DNA of 64,000 nucleotides from Methylobacterium sp. Leaf118 (GTDB taxonomy: Bacteria; Pseudomonadota; Alphaproteobacteria; Rhizobiales; Beijerinckiaceae). The notes below the pieces were generated by a model. That model saw nothing but the letters and a program-made list of their open reading frames with translations. It was not told where the DNA came from and searched no databases. The stretch is from positions 87,965 to 151,964 of the forward strand of contig NZ_CAKLBV010000004.1 of NCBI RefSeq assembly GCF_920984675.1. The letters are read 5' to 3'. Below, piece by piece: positions 18,535-30,698 of this stretch. The stretch's first letter is position 1; the number at the start of each line of letters is the position of its first letter. The position numbers and the translations under genes were made by a program.

Positions 18535-19029
18535 TCAGGGACGGCTTTCGCCGACCACCGCGATGCCGAGCCGGTCGAGGGCGTCGCGCAGGCGATCCTC
18601 CTCGATGCGCGAGACCGCGAGCGCCACCTCGCCCCGCCGAGCCGGATCGAGGGGAAGGGCGACACGGCGGCGCACGGGCCGGTGCAGGCGGTCCTGGCGC
18701 AGAAGGAGCTTCCCGATGCAGGCCCATCCGTAATGCGCGTTGACACGCTGGATCACCACGGGGGCGAGATGCTGGAGGTCGAGGGCGAAGGCCCCTTCGA
18801 CCCGCACCACGAGGGTGCCGGGCTCCGGCCGCCCCTCCGCGTCGCGGCGCGCCCGGCGGGGCCATTCGAGCTTGACCGGCTGGCAGGCGCACGCGAGCCG
18901 GGCCCCGACGATGCCGGGCCAGACGGCGAGGATGTCGGCGGAGGCGAAGCCCTGCGCGGCGAAGGCCGGGCCGATGCAGGGTTCGATCAGCTCGGCCAGG
19001 GGTTTGGCCCCGGATTTGAAGCGCGCCAT
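18535..19029 (-). CDS. DUF721 / DciA-like protein
   Basis: A 164-residue protein of the DUF721 family; members include DciA, which loads the replicative helicase DnaB. The N-terminal region matches the family pattern (KPLAELIEPCIGPAFAAQGF, DILAVWPGIVGARLA, LVVRVEGAFALDLQHL, VIQRVNAHYG). The C-terminal 50 residues are basic and then acidic, without a recognised domain. It is divergent from nothing nearby and lies between the DsbA-like gene and DUF1428. The family is firm; the helicase-loading role is inferred. Confidence 0.75.
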   Translation of the reverse strand: MARFKSGAKPLAELIEPCIGPAFAAQGFASADILAVWPGIVGARLACACQPVKLEWPRRARRDAEGRPEPGTLVVRVEGAFALDLQHLAPVVIQRVNAHYGWACIGKLLLRQDRLHRPVRRRVALPLDPARRGEVALAVSRIEEDRLRDALDRLGIAVVGESRP

Positions 19030-19123
19030 CGGAATTCCGGCCAGAGGGCCGCGGGACCGCGGCGCCCCGCACCCTAACCCAAGTGCGGCGTTCCAGGGAG
19101 TCGCGCCGCGCGGCCCGCGCGGC

Positions 19124-19477
19124 TCACCGTTCGACGATCGGGGTGAACCCGCCGAAGATCATGCGCCGCCCGTCGAAGGGCATGGTCTCCAGGGTGCACG
19201 TGATGCGCGGATCCGCCATCACCCGCGCGTTCGTGGCGTCGCGGGCCTCCCGCGAGGCGTGGATGATCCAAGACAACACGACGACCTCATCGTCCGTCGC
19301 CTGCACGGCCCGGGGGAAGGAGGTCAGCTCACCGTAGGGCACGTCGTCGCCGACGGCCTCCACCACGGCGAGCGCCCCATGCTCCCGCCAGACCTCGGCG
19401 GCCGCCTGTGCCAGGGTGCGATAGGCCTCGAGATGGGCCTTCGGCACCGCGAGCACGAATCCGTCGATGTAGGACAT
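19124..19477 (-). CDS. DUF1428 family protein
   Basis: A 117-residue soluble protein with the pattern MSYIDGFVLAVPKAHLEAYR and a C-terminal MPFDGRRMIFGGFTPIVE, both hallmarks of DUF1428 (a dimeric alpha-beta barrel fold of unknown role). It is a complete-length member. It is divergent from mutY, with about 138 bp between the two starts. No function is known from the family, and the context adds none. Confidence 0.85.
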   Translation of the reverse strand: MSYIDGFVLAVPKAHLEAYRTLAQAAAEVWREHGALAVVEAVGDDVPYGELTSFPRAVQATDDEVVVLSWIIHASREARDATNARVMADPRITCTLETMPFDGRRMIFGGFTPIVER

Positions 19478-19615
19478 CCTGGTGTCTCCCGTGGATGGAC
19501 CGCCCGAGGACGCACCGGTTTCGGCCAGGCCGACAGCGGTCGCGCGAATTTTCTCGGGTATGGGCCGAACCGCGCCGCTTTTGCCGGCCGCGCCGCGCCG
19601 CTATGGACTGGCCCC

Positions 19616-20842
19616 ATGCCCGCGCCCGCCGCCTCGGCTGCCGACCTGCTCGCCTGGTACGACCGGCACCGCCGCGCGCTGCCGTGGCGGTCCCTGCCCG
19701 GGGAACGGCCCGATCCGTATCGGGTCTGGCTTTCCGAGGTGATGCTGCAGCAGACCACCGTCACGGCGGTGAAGCCGTATTTCCAGAAATTCCTGACCCT
19801 GTTCCCGAATGTCGCCGCCCTCGCCGCCGCGCCGGAGGCGGCGGTGATGTCGGCCTGGGCCGGGCTCGGCTACTATTCCCGTGCGCGCAACCTGCATGCC
19901 TGTGCCCGGGCGGTCGCGGCGACGGGCGCTTTCCCCGACACCGAGGAGGGCCTGCGCAAGCTGCCCGGCATCGGCGCCTACACGGCGGGTGCGATCGCGG
20001 CCATCGCGTTCGATCGGCCGGCAGCGGCAGTGGACGGGAATGTCGAGCGGGTGGTCTCGCGCCTCCACGCGATCGAAACGCCGCTGCCGGCGTCCCGCCC
20101 GCAGATTCGCGTGCTCACGCAGGGCCTGGTGCCGCGCGACCGGCCCGGCGATTTCGCCCAGGCCGTGATGGATCTCGGCGCGACGCTCTGCACCCCCAAG
20201 CGACCGGCCTGCGCCCTGTGCCCGTGGATGCGGCCCTGCCGCGCCCGCGCCGAGGGGCTTCAGGAGACATTTCCGCGCAAGGTGAAGAAAGAAAAGGGCC
20301 TGTTGCGCCGGGGCGCGGCCTTCGTCGCCGTGCGGGCCGGGGACGAGGCGATCCTGCTGCGGACCCGCCCCGCGGAGGGCCTGCTCGGCGCCATGGCCGA
20401 GACACCGGGCAGCGCGTGGCTGCCCGATTACGATCCGGCCAAGGGCCTGCTCGACGCGCCGCTCGACGCCCGCTGGAAGCGCCTGCCCGGGGTGGTGAAG
20501 CACGGCTTCACCCATTTCCCGCTGGAACTGACCGTGTTCGTCGCCCGCGTCGCCGCCGGCACGCCGGCACCCGACGGCATGCGCTTCACCCCACGGGACG
20601 GGCTTTCGGCGGAGCCGCTGCCGGGGGCCATGAAGAAGGTGCTCGCCCATGCCCTGGCTGGGCCGGCCCCGGTCATGGCGGCCCCATCGGCGCCGGTCGT
20701 CGCCCCCGAGCGCGATCTCGCGAGCCTGCCGGAGCCCGAGCCGGTCCGACGACGCGGGCCGATCCCGAAACCGGCCTCGTCGCGCCCCTCCGACCTCGCC
20801 CGGATCGTGAAACGCGCGCCCAAACCCGCTCGGACGCGCTGA
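19616..20842 (+). CDS. mutY: Adenine DNA glycosylase
   Basis: MutY removes adenine mispaired with 8-oxoguanine. The 408-residue protein has the catalytic Glu41 (WLSEVMLQQT), the helix-hairpin-helix LPGIGAYTAGAI (116-127), the catalytic Asp140 (VDGNVERVVSRL), and a [4Fe-4S] loop with Cys192, 199, 202 and 208 in the exact C-x6-C-x2-C-x5-C spacing. The C-terminal NUDIX-like 8-oxoG-recognition domain follows (about 230-350), then a basic proline-rich tail of about 50 residues that is longer than usual. The ATG at 19616 matches the family start. Confidence 0.96.
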   Translation: MPAPAASAADLLAWYDRHRRALPWRSLPGERPDPYRVWLSEVMLQQTTVTAVKPYFQKFLTLFPNVAALAAAPEAAVMSAWAGLGYYSRARNLHACARAVAATGAFPDTEEGLRKLPGIGAYTAGAIAAIAFDRPAAAVDGNVERVVSRLHAIETPLPASRPQIRVLTQGLVPRDRPGDFAQAVMDLGATLCTPKRPACALCPWMRPCRARAEGLQETFPRKVKKEKGLLRRGAAFVAVRAGDEAILLRTRPAEGLLGAMAETPGSAWLPDYDPAKGLLDAPLDARWKRLPGVVKHGFTHFPLELTVFVARVAAGTPAPDGMRFTPRDGLSAEPLPGAMKKVLAHALAGPAPVMAAPSAPVVAPERDLASLPEPEPVRRRGPIPKPASSRPSDLARIVKRAPKPARTR

Positions 20843-20872
20843 CGACGCCCCGCCTCCGCGGGACCTCGCGCG

Positions 20873-22384
20873 TCAGGTCACCTCGAAGCTCGTCCAGAGC
20901 CCGGTGTCGAACCGCTCCAGCACCGTCGAGGACAGGAGCCAGCGGCCGGGATTGTCGGCCACGAAGGCGATCTGCGCGCTGCGGCCCTCGGGGATCTGCA
21001 CCGTGTCGAGCCAGTAGGGCTCCCAGCCGTCATCGAGCTGGTGCAGCAGACGGAAGACGTGGCCGTGCAGGTGCAGCGTCTGGAGGAAGGCGGAGTCGTT
21101 GCGGATCGTCAGCACGACGACCTGCCCGCGCTTGACCGTGAACAGGGGCGGGGCGCCCGCCGCGCCGCTCGCGCCGTTCACCTGCCAGACCCGGGCCGGA
21201 TCGCCGGTGTAAGTTGGCGCGACCCCGGGCTTCACCGGATCAGGCTTCACCCCCCCGCTGAGCACGAACTCCCGACGCAGGGCGCTCTGCAGCCGGATCT
21301 CGGCCGGCAGCCGCTTGTTCTCGGGGATCGAGGCGATGGCCGGCCGCCCCTGTTGGGCCACCGGCTCACCCTTGAGGGTGATCGTGGCCAGCGCGAGCCC
21401 CTGTCCGACCAGGGCCAGGATCGTGCCGGCAGGGCCCGCCTGCGCCGGCAGCTCGGCCGGCACATCGAGGAGGAGGTCGTAGCGGGTGCCCGGGGCGAAG
21501 GGAAGCGTCGCCTTCAAGGGCTCGAACGTGTCGGTCGGCTGCCCGTCGACCGCGGCGACGAAGGCCTTGATCCCATCGAAGCGCAGCCGGATCACGCGGG
21601 CGTTGCAGGCATTGGCGAGCCGCAGGCGCAGCCGGCTCCCGGGGCGGGCTTCGAGGGCCAGGGGGACCGGCATGCCGTTCACGGTCACCGCGCTGCCGAG
21701 CCGCCCGGCGGCGGCGGCGAAGGCCACTTGGCCGAACGGGACGAGCGCGCCCGCATCGTCGAGCCGCCAGTCCTGCAGCAGCAGGGTCACGTCCTGATCG
21801 ACCGCGGGCGGGGTTGGCTCGTCCACCACCAGAAGCCCCGCGAGTCCGCGGCCGGAGGGCTCGCCCGCGCCCCCGACGACGAGGGGACGGATCAGGAAGG
21901 TGCCGGCATCGGGCGGCGTGAACGCATAGAGGAAGGTCTCGCCCGGCGCGATCGGCGCCTGCGTGATCCCGCCGACCCCGTCCATGGCGTTACGGTTGCG
22001 CACCCCATGCCAGTGGAGCGCGAGCGGCTTGTCGGTGGCGTTCTCGACCTGCAGGCTCACCGCCTCCCCGAGCTTGATCCGCAGGACAGGCGGCGCCGTC
22101 TCGCTGCCGAGGCGCCAGACCGCGGTCTCGGGCGCCGGCGCCGGCTTGAGGCGGGCCTGGGCGGGGGCGGCCTTCAGCGGCTTCGGCGCGGGGGCCGGCG
22201 GGGCGTCGGGTTTGGCCTCGAGCGCAGGTTTGGGCTCCGGCGCCGCCTTGCGCGCGGGCGCCTGGGCGGCGGCAGGCTGGGGCCCCAGCGCCAGGACGGC
22301 CCCGCCCGCCAGGATCAGGCGCCGGGACAGCCCCTCGCGGGGCGCTCCCGTCGCGTCAGGGGCCTTCGGATCGGGCTTGCGCAT
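20873..22384 (-). CDS. Multicopper-oxidase-fold protein lacking most copper ligands
   Basis: A 503-residue exported protein with three cupredoxin-like domains. The signal is Tat-type (SRRLIL at 20-25), followed by an Ala/Pro/Lys-rich linker (about 42-86). The first copper motif is intact (H124-W-H126-G). The second, usually YHSH after GTF, reads GTFLIRPL. The third keeps HLHGH (438-442), but the preceding ligand is Gln. The fourth, usually HCHILEHxxxGL, reads SSTVLERFDTGL (485 onward). Thus the type 1 copper site and much of the trinuclear site are gone. It is likely a structural or binding protein (compare FtsP/SufI), not an oxidase. The ATG at 22384 puts the Tat motif near the N-terminus. 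Confidence 0.85.
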   Translation of the reverse strand: MRKPDPKAPDATGAPREGLSRRLILAGGAVLALGPQPAAAQAPARKAAPEPKPALEAKPDAPPAPAPKPLKAAPAQARLKPAPAPETAVWRLGSETAPPVLRIKLGEAVSLQVENATDKPLALHWHGVRNRNAMDGVGGITQAPIAPGETFLYAFTPPDAGTFLIRPLVVGGAGEPSGRGLAGLLVVDEPTPPAVDQDVTLLLQDWRLDDAGALVPFGQVAFAAAAGRLGSAVTVNGMPVPLALEARPGSRLRLRLANACNARVIRLRFDGIKAFVAAVDGQPTDTFEPLKATLPFAPGTRYDLLLDVPAELPAQAGPAGTILALVGQGLALATITLKGEPVAQQGRPAIASIPENKRLPAEIRLQSALRREFVLSGGVKPDPVKPGVAPTYTGDPARVWQVNGASGAAGAPPLFTVKRGQVVVLTIRNDSAFLQTLHLHGHVFRLLHQLDDGWEPYWLDTVQIPEGRSAQIAFVADNPGRWLLSSTVLERFDTGLWTSFEVT

Positions 22385-22563
22385 GAGGTCTCGGCGGTGA
22401 CGGATCGGGCGGCGGGCGTTGTAGCCGTGCCCGCCGGGCAGCGCCAACCGGACAGCGGTTGGCGTGCCCGATCCGGCTCAAGTTTTTTGCTGCGGCTCCG
22501 AGCGCGCGTGCTATAGACGCGCGCTTCGAAGGCCCGGTCAGGGCTTGTGTCGCTCAAGCGCTC

Positions 22564-22648
22564 GCGGGCGTGGCGGAACTGGTAGACGCGCTGGATTTAG
22601 GTTCCAGTGTCGCAAGACGTGGGGGTTCGAGCCCCTCCGCCCGCACCA
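22564..22648 (+). tRNA. tRNA-Leu (anticodon TAG)
   Basis: A class II tRNA with a long variable arm. The acceptor GCGGGCG pairs with CGCCCGC. The anticodon stem CTGGA/TCCAG encloses TTTAGGT, giving anticodon TAG (reads CUA). The variable arm is TGTCGCAAGACG, and the T arm is GGGGG-TTCGAGC-CCCTC. CCA is encoded at 22646-22648. Confidence 0.97.
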
Positions 22649-22787
22649 AGTCCGCGCTCGGGATCGGCGCCGGGACCGAATCGGTTCTGAGCCGAGGTCC
22701 CGCGATCGGGGCCTCCCGCCAGGGTATCCCCACCGCGCTGCGACAGCGAAGACGTGATTTACGGTTCAGAACAGCGGACGAACGACG

Positions 22788-24221
22788 ATGCAGGTGACCG
22801 AGACGACCTCCGAGGGGCTGAAGCGCGAGTTTCAGGTGCTTCTACCCGCGACTGAGCTTGAGGAGCGCCTCAACACCGAGCTCTCGAACATCAAGGGCAA
22901 GGTCCAGATCAAGGGCTTCCGCCCTGGCAAGGTGCCGGTCGCTCACCTGCGCAAGGTCTACGGCAAGTCGGTCATGGCCGACGTTCTTCAGAACGCCGTC
23001 AACGAGGCCAACCAGCAGATCGTGGGCGACAAGGGCCTGAAGCTCGCCCTCGAGCCGCAGATCGAGTTCCCGAAGGACGAGGAACAGAACATCATCGAGC
23101 GGGCGCTCGACGCCAAAGGCGACCTCGCCTTCAAGGTGAAGCTCGAGGTGCTGCCGAGCTTCGAGCTCGCCGACCTGTCTGACGTCACGATCAAGAAGCT
23201 CGTGGTGAAGCCCTCCGACGAGGAGATCACCGAGGCGCTCGAGCGCATGGCCAAGGATGGCCGCACGTTCGAGGATCGCGAGGAAGGTGCCGAGGCCGCC
23301 AGCGGCGACCAGGTCACCATCGACTTCGTCGGCCGGATCGACGGCACCGAGTTCGAGGGCGGCAAGGGCGAGGACGTGCCGCTGGAACTCGGTTCCAACA
23401 GCTTCATCCCGGGCTTCGAGGACCAGCTCGTGGGTGCCCGGGCCGGCGATGCCCGCCTCGTGAAGGTGTCCTTCCCGGCCGATTATCAGGCCGAGCAGCT
23501 CGCCGGTAAGGATGCCGAGTTCGACGTGACCGTGAAGGCGGTCAAGGCGCCGGGCGAGACCAAGATCGACGACGAGCTCGCCAAGCGCTTCGGCATGGAC
23601 GACCTCGAGAAGCTCAAGGAGGCGATCTCCAAGGCGATCGGTTCCGACTACGAGGCGCAGTCCCGGCGCAAGCTGAAGAAGGAGCTGCTCGACGCGCTCG
23701 ACGGCAAATACGCCTTCGATCTGCCGCCGAGCCTCGTCCACCAGGAGTTCGCCGCCGTGTGGGCGCAGGTCGAGCAGGACCTGAAGAACCGGGGCAAGAC
23801 CTTCGAGGACGAGGGCACCACGGAGGAGGCGTCGCAGGCCGAGTACCGCAAGATCGCCGAGCGCCGCGTGCGGCTCGGGCTGGTGCTTGCGCAAGTCGGC
23901 GAGACCGCCGATATCAAGATCTCGGACGATGAGGTCAACCAGGCCCTGTTCGCCCGGATCCGGCAGTTCCCGGGTCAGGAGCAGCAGGTCTACGACTTCT
24001 ACCGGAAGAACCCGCAGGCGCTCGCCGAGCTTCGCGCGCCGCTGTTCGAGGAGAAGGTCGTCGACCACGTCCTCGGGCAGGTCCAAGTCGTCGAGGAGCC
24101 CGTCTCGAAGGAGGCGCTCTTCGCCGAGGACGAGGAGGCCGATGCCGGCAAGGCGTCGAAGGGCGACGCGCCTGAGGACGCGACGAAGACGGAGCCGGCC
24201 GCCGAGACGGCTGCCGGCTGA
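22788..24221 (+). CDS. tig: Trigger factor, ribosome-associated chaperone
   Basis: A 477-residue chaperone and prolyl isomerase that binds nascent chains at the ribosomal exit. The N-terminal ribosome-binding domain carries the signature GFRPGKVP (about 44-51). The FKBP-type isomerase domain follows (about 165-250: [35 protein letters not shown]), and then the helical chaperone arms. The last 40 residues are an acidic Ala/Glu tail. ATG at 22788. It is the first gene of the tig-clpP-clpX-lon quality-control block. Confidence 0.97.
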   Translation: MQVTETTSEGLKREFQVLLPATELEERLNTELSNIKGKVQIKGFRPGKVPVAHLRKVYGKSVMADVLQNAVNEANQQIVGDKGLKLALEPQIEFPKDEEQNIIERALDAKGDLAFKVKLEVLPSFELADLSDVTIKKLVVKPSDEEITEALERMAKDGRTFEDREEGAEAASGDQVTIDFVGRIDGTEFEGGKGEDVPLELGSNSFIPGFEDQLVGARAGDARLVKVSFPADYQAEQLAGKDAEFDVTVKAVKAPGETKIDDELAKRFGMDDLEKLKEAISKAIGSDYEAQSRRKLKKELLDALDGKYAFDLPPSLVHQEFAAVWAQVEQDLKNRGKTFEDEGTTEEASQAEYRKIAERRVRLGLVLAQVGETADIKISDDEVNQALFARIRQFPGQEQQVYDFYRKNPQALAELRAPLFEEKVVDHVLGQVQVVEEPVSKEALFAEDEEADAGKASKGDAPEDATKTEPAAETAAG

Positions 24222-24420
24222 TCGACGCCCCTCCGGCTCCGGGGCGGGCGGCGATCGAACTGTCTCTCACGGTCCGTCCCGCCACCCGCGGCGGGGCACC
24301 CGGCGACCGGGTACCCGCGAGAGACACGAGATCAGGTGGCGTTAACGGCCGCCGTGTTCGCTGTAACCCTCCGGCCGTGGGCGATTCGCCCGGGGCCGGA
24401 TTCCGGAGCCGAGGGCTGAT
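24222..24420. other. Structured intergenic region between tig and clpP
   Basis: About 200 bp. TGTCTCTC (24261-24268) and GAGAGACA (24319-24326) form an 8-bp inverted repeat. Inside it lies a tight hairpin, ACCCGG-CGA-CCGGGT (24298-24312). A GC hairpin (CGCCCC/GGGGCG) lies just after the tig stop. The last part could hold the clpP promoter. Confidence 0.4.
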
Positions 24421-25047
24421 ATGAGAGATCCGGTCGCATACTTCCACAACTCGCTCGTGCCCATGGTGGTCGAGCAGTCGAGCCGCGGCGAGCGTGCCTT
24501 CGACATCTTCTCCCGCCTGCTGCGCGAGCGGATCATCTTCCTGACGGGTCCGGTCGAGGATCAAGGTGCGTCGCTCGTGGTGGCGCAGCTCCTGTTCCTC
24601 GAAGCCGAGAACCCGAAGAAGGAAATCTCCTTCTATATCAACTCGCCCGGCGGCGTCGTGACCTCGGGCCTGTCGATCTACGACACCATGCAGTTCATCC
24701 GCTGCCCGGTGACCACGCTCTGCGTCGGTCAGGCCGCGTCGATGGGCTCTCTGCTGCTGTCGGCGGGCGAGGCCGGCCACCGCTTCGCCCTGCCCAACGC
24801 CCGGATCATGGTGCACCAGCCCTCCGGCGGCTTCCAGGGACAGGCGACCGACATCCTGATCCATGCCCGCGAGATCGAGGCCCTGAAGAAGCGCCTCAAC
24901 GAGATCTACGTGAAGCATACCGGCCGCGACTACGAGACCATCCATCAGGCGCTCGAGCGCGACAACTTCATGACCGCCGACGCGGCCAAGGAGTTCGGCC
25001 TGATCGACGAGATCCTGCACAAGCGCCCGGAGCCGGCCGCCGCCTGA
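24421..25047 (+). CDS. clpP: ATP-dependent Clp protease proteolytic subunit
   Basis: A 208-residue serine protease that forms the double-heptamer barrel used by ClpX and ClpA. The catalytic triad is visible: Ser in [11 protein letters not shown], His in IMVHQPSGG, and Asp in the [18 protein letters not shown] stretch. The substrate-binding block [13 protein letters not shown] is intact. The N-terminus, [30 protein letters not shown] (split here as a description of the normal alphaproteobacterial form), suggests normal propeptide length. It is followed by clpX 241 bp downstream. Confidence 0.97.
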   Translation: MRDPVAYFHNSLVPMVVEQSSRGERAFDIFSRLLRERIIFLTGPVEDQGASLVVAQLLFLEAENPKKEISFYINSPGGVVTSGLSIYDTMQFIRCPVTTLCVGQAASMGSLLLSAGEAGHRFALPNARIMVHQPSGGFQGQATDILIHAREIEALKKRLNEIYVKHTGRDYETIHQALERDNFMTADAAKEFGLIDEILHKRPEPAAA

Positions 25048-25288
25048 GCGGCCTTTTCGCCGGGTGCGGCGTTCGTGGCACGCCGGCAAACCATGCGTCC
25101 ATTCGGCACCCGATCCGGGCCCCGGCCCGGTTGATCCCGAGGCGGGCGCATGGTTGCATCGGGATTCGAGCGCCTCACTCCCGACGCATCCGCGCGGTGT
25201 GACTGTTTCTTTAGGCGGATGCGCTTACATCTATGACCGAAGCGCGTGCCCTCCTGGCTGGGGCCGCGCCCGCGAACCGGAGACCGAT

Positions 25289-26560
25289 ATGAGCAAGACC
25301 GGCGGCAACGACTCCAAGAGCACGCTGTACTGCTCGTTCTGCGGCAAGAGCCAGCACGAGGTCCGCAAGCTCATCGCGGGCCCGACGGTGTTCATCTGCG
25401 ACGAGTGCGTCGAGCTGTGCATGGACATCATCCGCGAGGAATCGAAGTCCTCGCTGGTCAAGAGCCGCGACGGCGTGCCGACCCCGAAGGAGATCCGGCG
25501 CGTTCTCGACGACTACGTCATCGGCCAGGACTTCGCCAAGAAGGTCCTCTCGGTGGCGGTCCACAACCACTACAAGCGGCTCGCCCACGCCACGAAGCAC
25601 AACGACGTCGAGCTCGCCAAGTCCAACATCATGCTGATCGGGCCGACGGGCTCGGGCAAGACGCTGCTCGCGCAGACGCTCGCCCGCATCCTCGACGTGC
25701 CCTTCACCATGGCGGACGCGACGACGCTGACGGAAGCCGGCTATGTCGGCGAGGACGTCGAGAACATCATCCTCAAGCTGCTCCAGGCCTCGGACTACAA
25801 CGTCGAGCGGGCGCAGCGCGGCATCGTCTACATCGACGAGATCGACAAGATCTCCCGCAAGTCGGACAATCCCTCAATCACCCGCGACGTCTCGGGCGAG
25901 GGCGTGCAGCAGGCCCTTCTGAAGATCATGGAAGGCACGGTCGCCTCCGTGCCTCCCCAGGGTGGCCGCAAGCATCCGCAGCAGGAGTTCCTGCAGGTCG
26001 ACACCACGAACATCCTCTTCATCTGCGGCGGCGCCTTCGCCGGGCTGGAGCGGATCATCTCGGCCCGTGGCCAGGGAACCTCGATCGGCTTCGGCGCGAG
26101 CGTGCAGGCTCCGGACGACCGCCGGACGGGCGAGATCTTCCGCTCGGTCGAGCCGGAGGACCTGCTCAAGTTCGGCCTGATCCCCGAATTCGTCGGCCGC
26201 CTTCCGGTGCTGGCGACCCTCGAGGATCTCGACGAGGCCGCGCTGAAGAAGATCCTCCAGGAGCCCAAGAACGCCCTGGTGAAGCAGTACCAGCGCTTGT
26301 TCGAGATGGAGAACGTCGAGCTGACCTTCCAGGACGAGGCGCTGTCGATGGTCGCCCGCAAGGCGATCGAGCGGAAGACCGGCGCCCGTGGCCTCCGGTC
26401 GATCCTCGAGACCATCCTGCTCGACACGATGTACGACCTGCCCGGGCTCGACTCGGTCGAGCAGGTGGTGATCGGCCCCGAAGTGGTCGACGGGAAGTCC
26501 AGGCCGCTCTTCATCCACGGCGACCGCAACAAGGACGCGCCGGCCAGCGTCAGCGCTTGA
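25289..26560 (+). CDS. clpX: ATP-dependent Clp protease ATP-binding subunit ClpX
   Basis: A 423-residue AAA+ unfoldase that feeds substrates to ClpP. The N-terminal zinc-binding domain has four Cys (CSFCGKS and [10 protein letters not shown]). The AAA module has Walker A GPTGSGKT, Walker [10 protein letters not shown], the pore motif in [17 protein letters not shown], and the ClpP-binding IGF loop (TSIGFGA). ATG at 25289 ([10 protein letters not shown]); the long in-frame extension upstream is not conserved coding sequence. A hairpin terminator follows. Confidence 0.97.
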   Translation: MSKTGGNDSKSTLYCSFCGKSQHEVRKLIAGPTVFICDECVELCMDIIREESKSSLVKSRDGVPTPKEIRRVLDDYVIGQDFAKKVLSVAVHNHYKRLAHATKHNDVELAKSNIMLIGPTGSGKTLLAQTLARILDVPFTMADATTLTEAGYVGEDVENIILKLLQASDYNVERAQRGIVYIDEIDKISRKSDNPSITRDVSGEGVQQALLKIMEGTVASVPPQGGRKHPQQEFLQVDTTNILFICGGAFAGLERIISARGQGTSIGFGASVQAPDDRRTGEIFRSVEPEDLLKFGLIPEFVGRLPVLATLEDLDEAALKKILQEPKNALVKQYQRLFEMENVELTFQDEALSMVARKAIERKTGARGLRSILETILLDTMYDLPGLDSVEQVVIGPEVVDGKSRPLFIHGDRNKDAPASVSA

Positions 26561-26573
26561 TCGGGATGCGGCG

Positions 26574-26602
26574 AGGGCCGTCGGCGAAAGGCCGGCGGCC
26601 CT
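26574..26602 (+). terminator. Hairpin after clpX
   Basis: A 12-bp stem, AGGGCCGTCGGC / GCCGGCGGCCCT (one G-T pair), with loop GAAAG. It lies 14 bp after the clpX stop and is followed by a pyrimidine-rich TCTCCGTTCC. It fits a terminator separating clpX from lon. Confidence 0.65.
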
Positions 26603-26836
26603 TCTCCGTTCCGCCTCCGCCGGCCCCTCCGGACCGCTTGAAAGCGTACCGGCCAAGAACCACCTGAGGCTTAGCGCAGCCGGCACGCTTTTCTCTTTCT
26701 TGAAGGTGCCCAGGCCGCGCCACCAGCCGCCAATATCATATCGTTTCCGACCCTTCGCGGCCCGGTCGGCACCTGGCAGGATGCTTGCTCGCTACGAGGA
26801 GCGGATGCCCGGCGTCAGCACATAAGGGAAGACCCC

Positions 26837-29269
<2,433 letters not shown>

Positions 29270-29296
29270 CCGTCTGACACCCGAACGTGATACGAA

Positions 29297-29329
29297 GGCC
29301 CTCGGAGCTCCGGCTCCGGGGGCCGTTTT
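29297..29329 (+). terminator. Rho-independent terminator after lon
   Basis: A 12-bp stem, GGCCCTCGGAGC / GCTCCGGGGGCC (one non-Watson-Crick pair), with a TCCG loop, then GTTTTC. It starts 27 bp after the lon stop. Confidence 0.8.
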
Positions 29330-29420
29330 CGGCGTGGATCGGAGGGATCGAGCGACCGGACGGCGCGCCGCGCTTGCGCCGAGGGGCGCGCTTCCGTAAC
29401 GGTGCCGCGAACGGGGCCGG

Positions 29421-29496
29421 GGGCGGTTAGCTCAGTTGGTAGAGCGTCTCCTTTACACGGAGAGGGTCGGGGGTTCGAGTCCCTCACCGCCCACCA
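29421..29496 (+). tRNA. tRNA-Val (anticodon TAC)
   Basis: A complete cloverleaf: acceptor GGGCGGT/ACCGCCC, D arm GCTC/GAGC, anticodon stem TCTCC/GGAGA around TTTACAC (anticodon TAC, reads GUA and GUG), and T arm CGGGG-TTCGAGT-CCCTC with minor mispairing. CCA is encoded at 29494-29496. It borders the less typical 29.8-33.4 kb region. Confidence 0.97.
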
Positions 29497-29789
29497 CTTC
29501 CCTGACGCATCCGCCCGACCGGTAAGTCTGGACGGCAGGCGGATGGCCGGCCCGCTGCCTTTCGATCGCAGGCGCCGGGCTGATTGGGGGGGCTCCGCTC
29601 GGCGGCCCGTCCCTCCCGCGTCTCTTGAGCGAAGGTGACGCTTCCTGACCGCCTTCAAGGCCGGCGAGGTCGACAGCGATCACAATCGTGCTAGAGCCTT
29701 AGGGCAAGTTCCGGCCATAAAACCTCCACGACGGCGCAAGACCCTCGGCAGTCGCGCAGGAGCGCGCGCCAGGGACCTGGGAGGCGAGA

Positions 29790-30698
29790 ATGGGACGTTG
29801 GCTAGTTGCCGGGTGTGCATGGCTGATGCTGGGGACCACGCAAGGTCACGCCGACGCGGTTTTGCCGATCCTGACTGCAGAACAGATCGAAGCCGTCGAG
29901 CCGGTCGAAGGGTCTGAATTCAAGGATCTTGGTCGCACGGGGCTCGTTCTCCGGGCCGCCACGATACAAGATAAGGAAGGGCGTAATCTCATGAGCATGC
30001 AGGACGAGGATCATGCTTGGATCAAGTCATTCATTAGTTTGGGCGACAATTGCGAGCTCGGATTCATCCAGAGGCATTTTGGCTACGATCAGGGCGGCCT
30101 CCTGAAGTGGGCCCGAATCATGAATATCGACCATTTGATCGCTTTCTTGAAAACGCCGCAGGAGAATTTCTACAAGTTCGACCATCTCGTTCCGGCTTGG
30201 AGTGATATGGTCACGGATACGTCGAGTGGGATACAATTTCATTCGGTCCTTCGAAGCGAAGTCGTCGATGGCCAACGCAATTTCGTGGACGACGAAGCCC
30301 GGCGTAAGGTTCTTTATAAAGAAGAAAACAGCAAGCGCGTTCATCTTTACAAGAAGTTCATGGCGGAACTCAGGGATCCTGATCTGACGCTGGTGTTCAA
30401 GATGAACAGCGCCCCGCCCCTGGCCAAAGTCAAGGAGCTCGACAAGGTGCTCAGGGACCTTGGAAGCCGGGCCAATCTCCTCCATCTGGTTCAGAACGAC
30501 CGAGACAAGGCCGGCCAGGTGGAGAAGATCACCGACACCTTGTACGTTGGTTATATCCGGAAATTTGCGCCCTACGTGCCGGTCACGGACAATGTCCCGG
30601 AATACTGGGTCGAAGTCCTTCAGTCCTACCGCGCGATCGCTCACAAGAAACACGTCACGAACGCGATCAAATCCCCGGCATTCGCCGAAGGGCAGTGA
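29790..30698 (+). CDS. Exported protein with papain-like cysteine peptidase (DUF1796-type) motif
   Basis: A 302-residue protein. The N-terminus (MGRWLVAGCAWLMLGTTQGHADA) looks like a signal peptide. The block SLGDNCELGFIQRHFG (83-98) followed by GGLLKWAR matches the start of the DUF1796 putative papain-like cysteine peptidase family, with Cys88 as the possible nucleophile. The rest (VFKMNSAPP, LLHLVQNDRDK) keeps the family layout. The family role is unknown; members often sit near glycosyltransferases. The gene is less GC-rich than its neighbours at third positions, which suggests later acquisition. GGGAGG precedes the ATG. Confidence 0.65.
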   Translation: MGRWLVAGCAWLMLGTTQGHADAVLPILTAEQIEAVEPVEGSEFKDLGRTGLVLRAATIQDKEGRNLMSMQDEDHAWIKSFISLGDNCELGFIQRHFGYDQGGLLKWARIMNIDHLIAFLKTPQENFYKFDHLVPAWSDMVTDTSSGIQFHSVLRSEVVDGQRNFVDDEARRKVLYKEENSKRVHLYKKFMAELRDPDLTLVFKMNSAPPLAKVKELDKVLRDLGSRANLLHLVQNDRDKAGQVEKITDTLYVGYIRKFAPYVPVTDNVPEYWVEVLQSYRAIAHKKHVTNAIKSPAFAEGQ

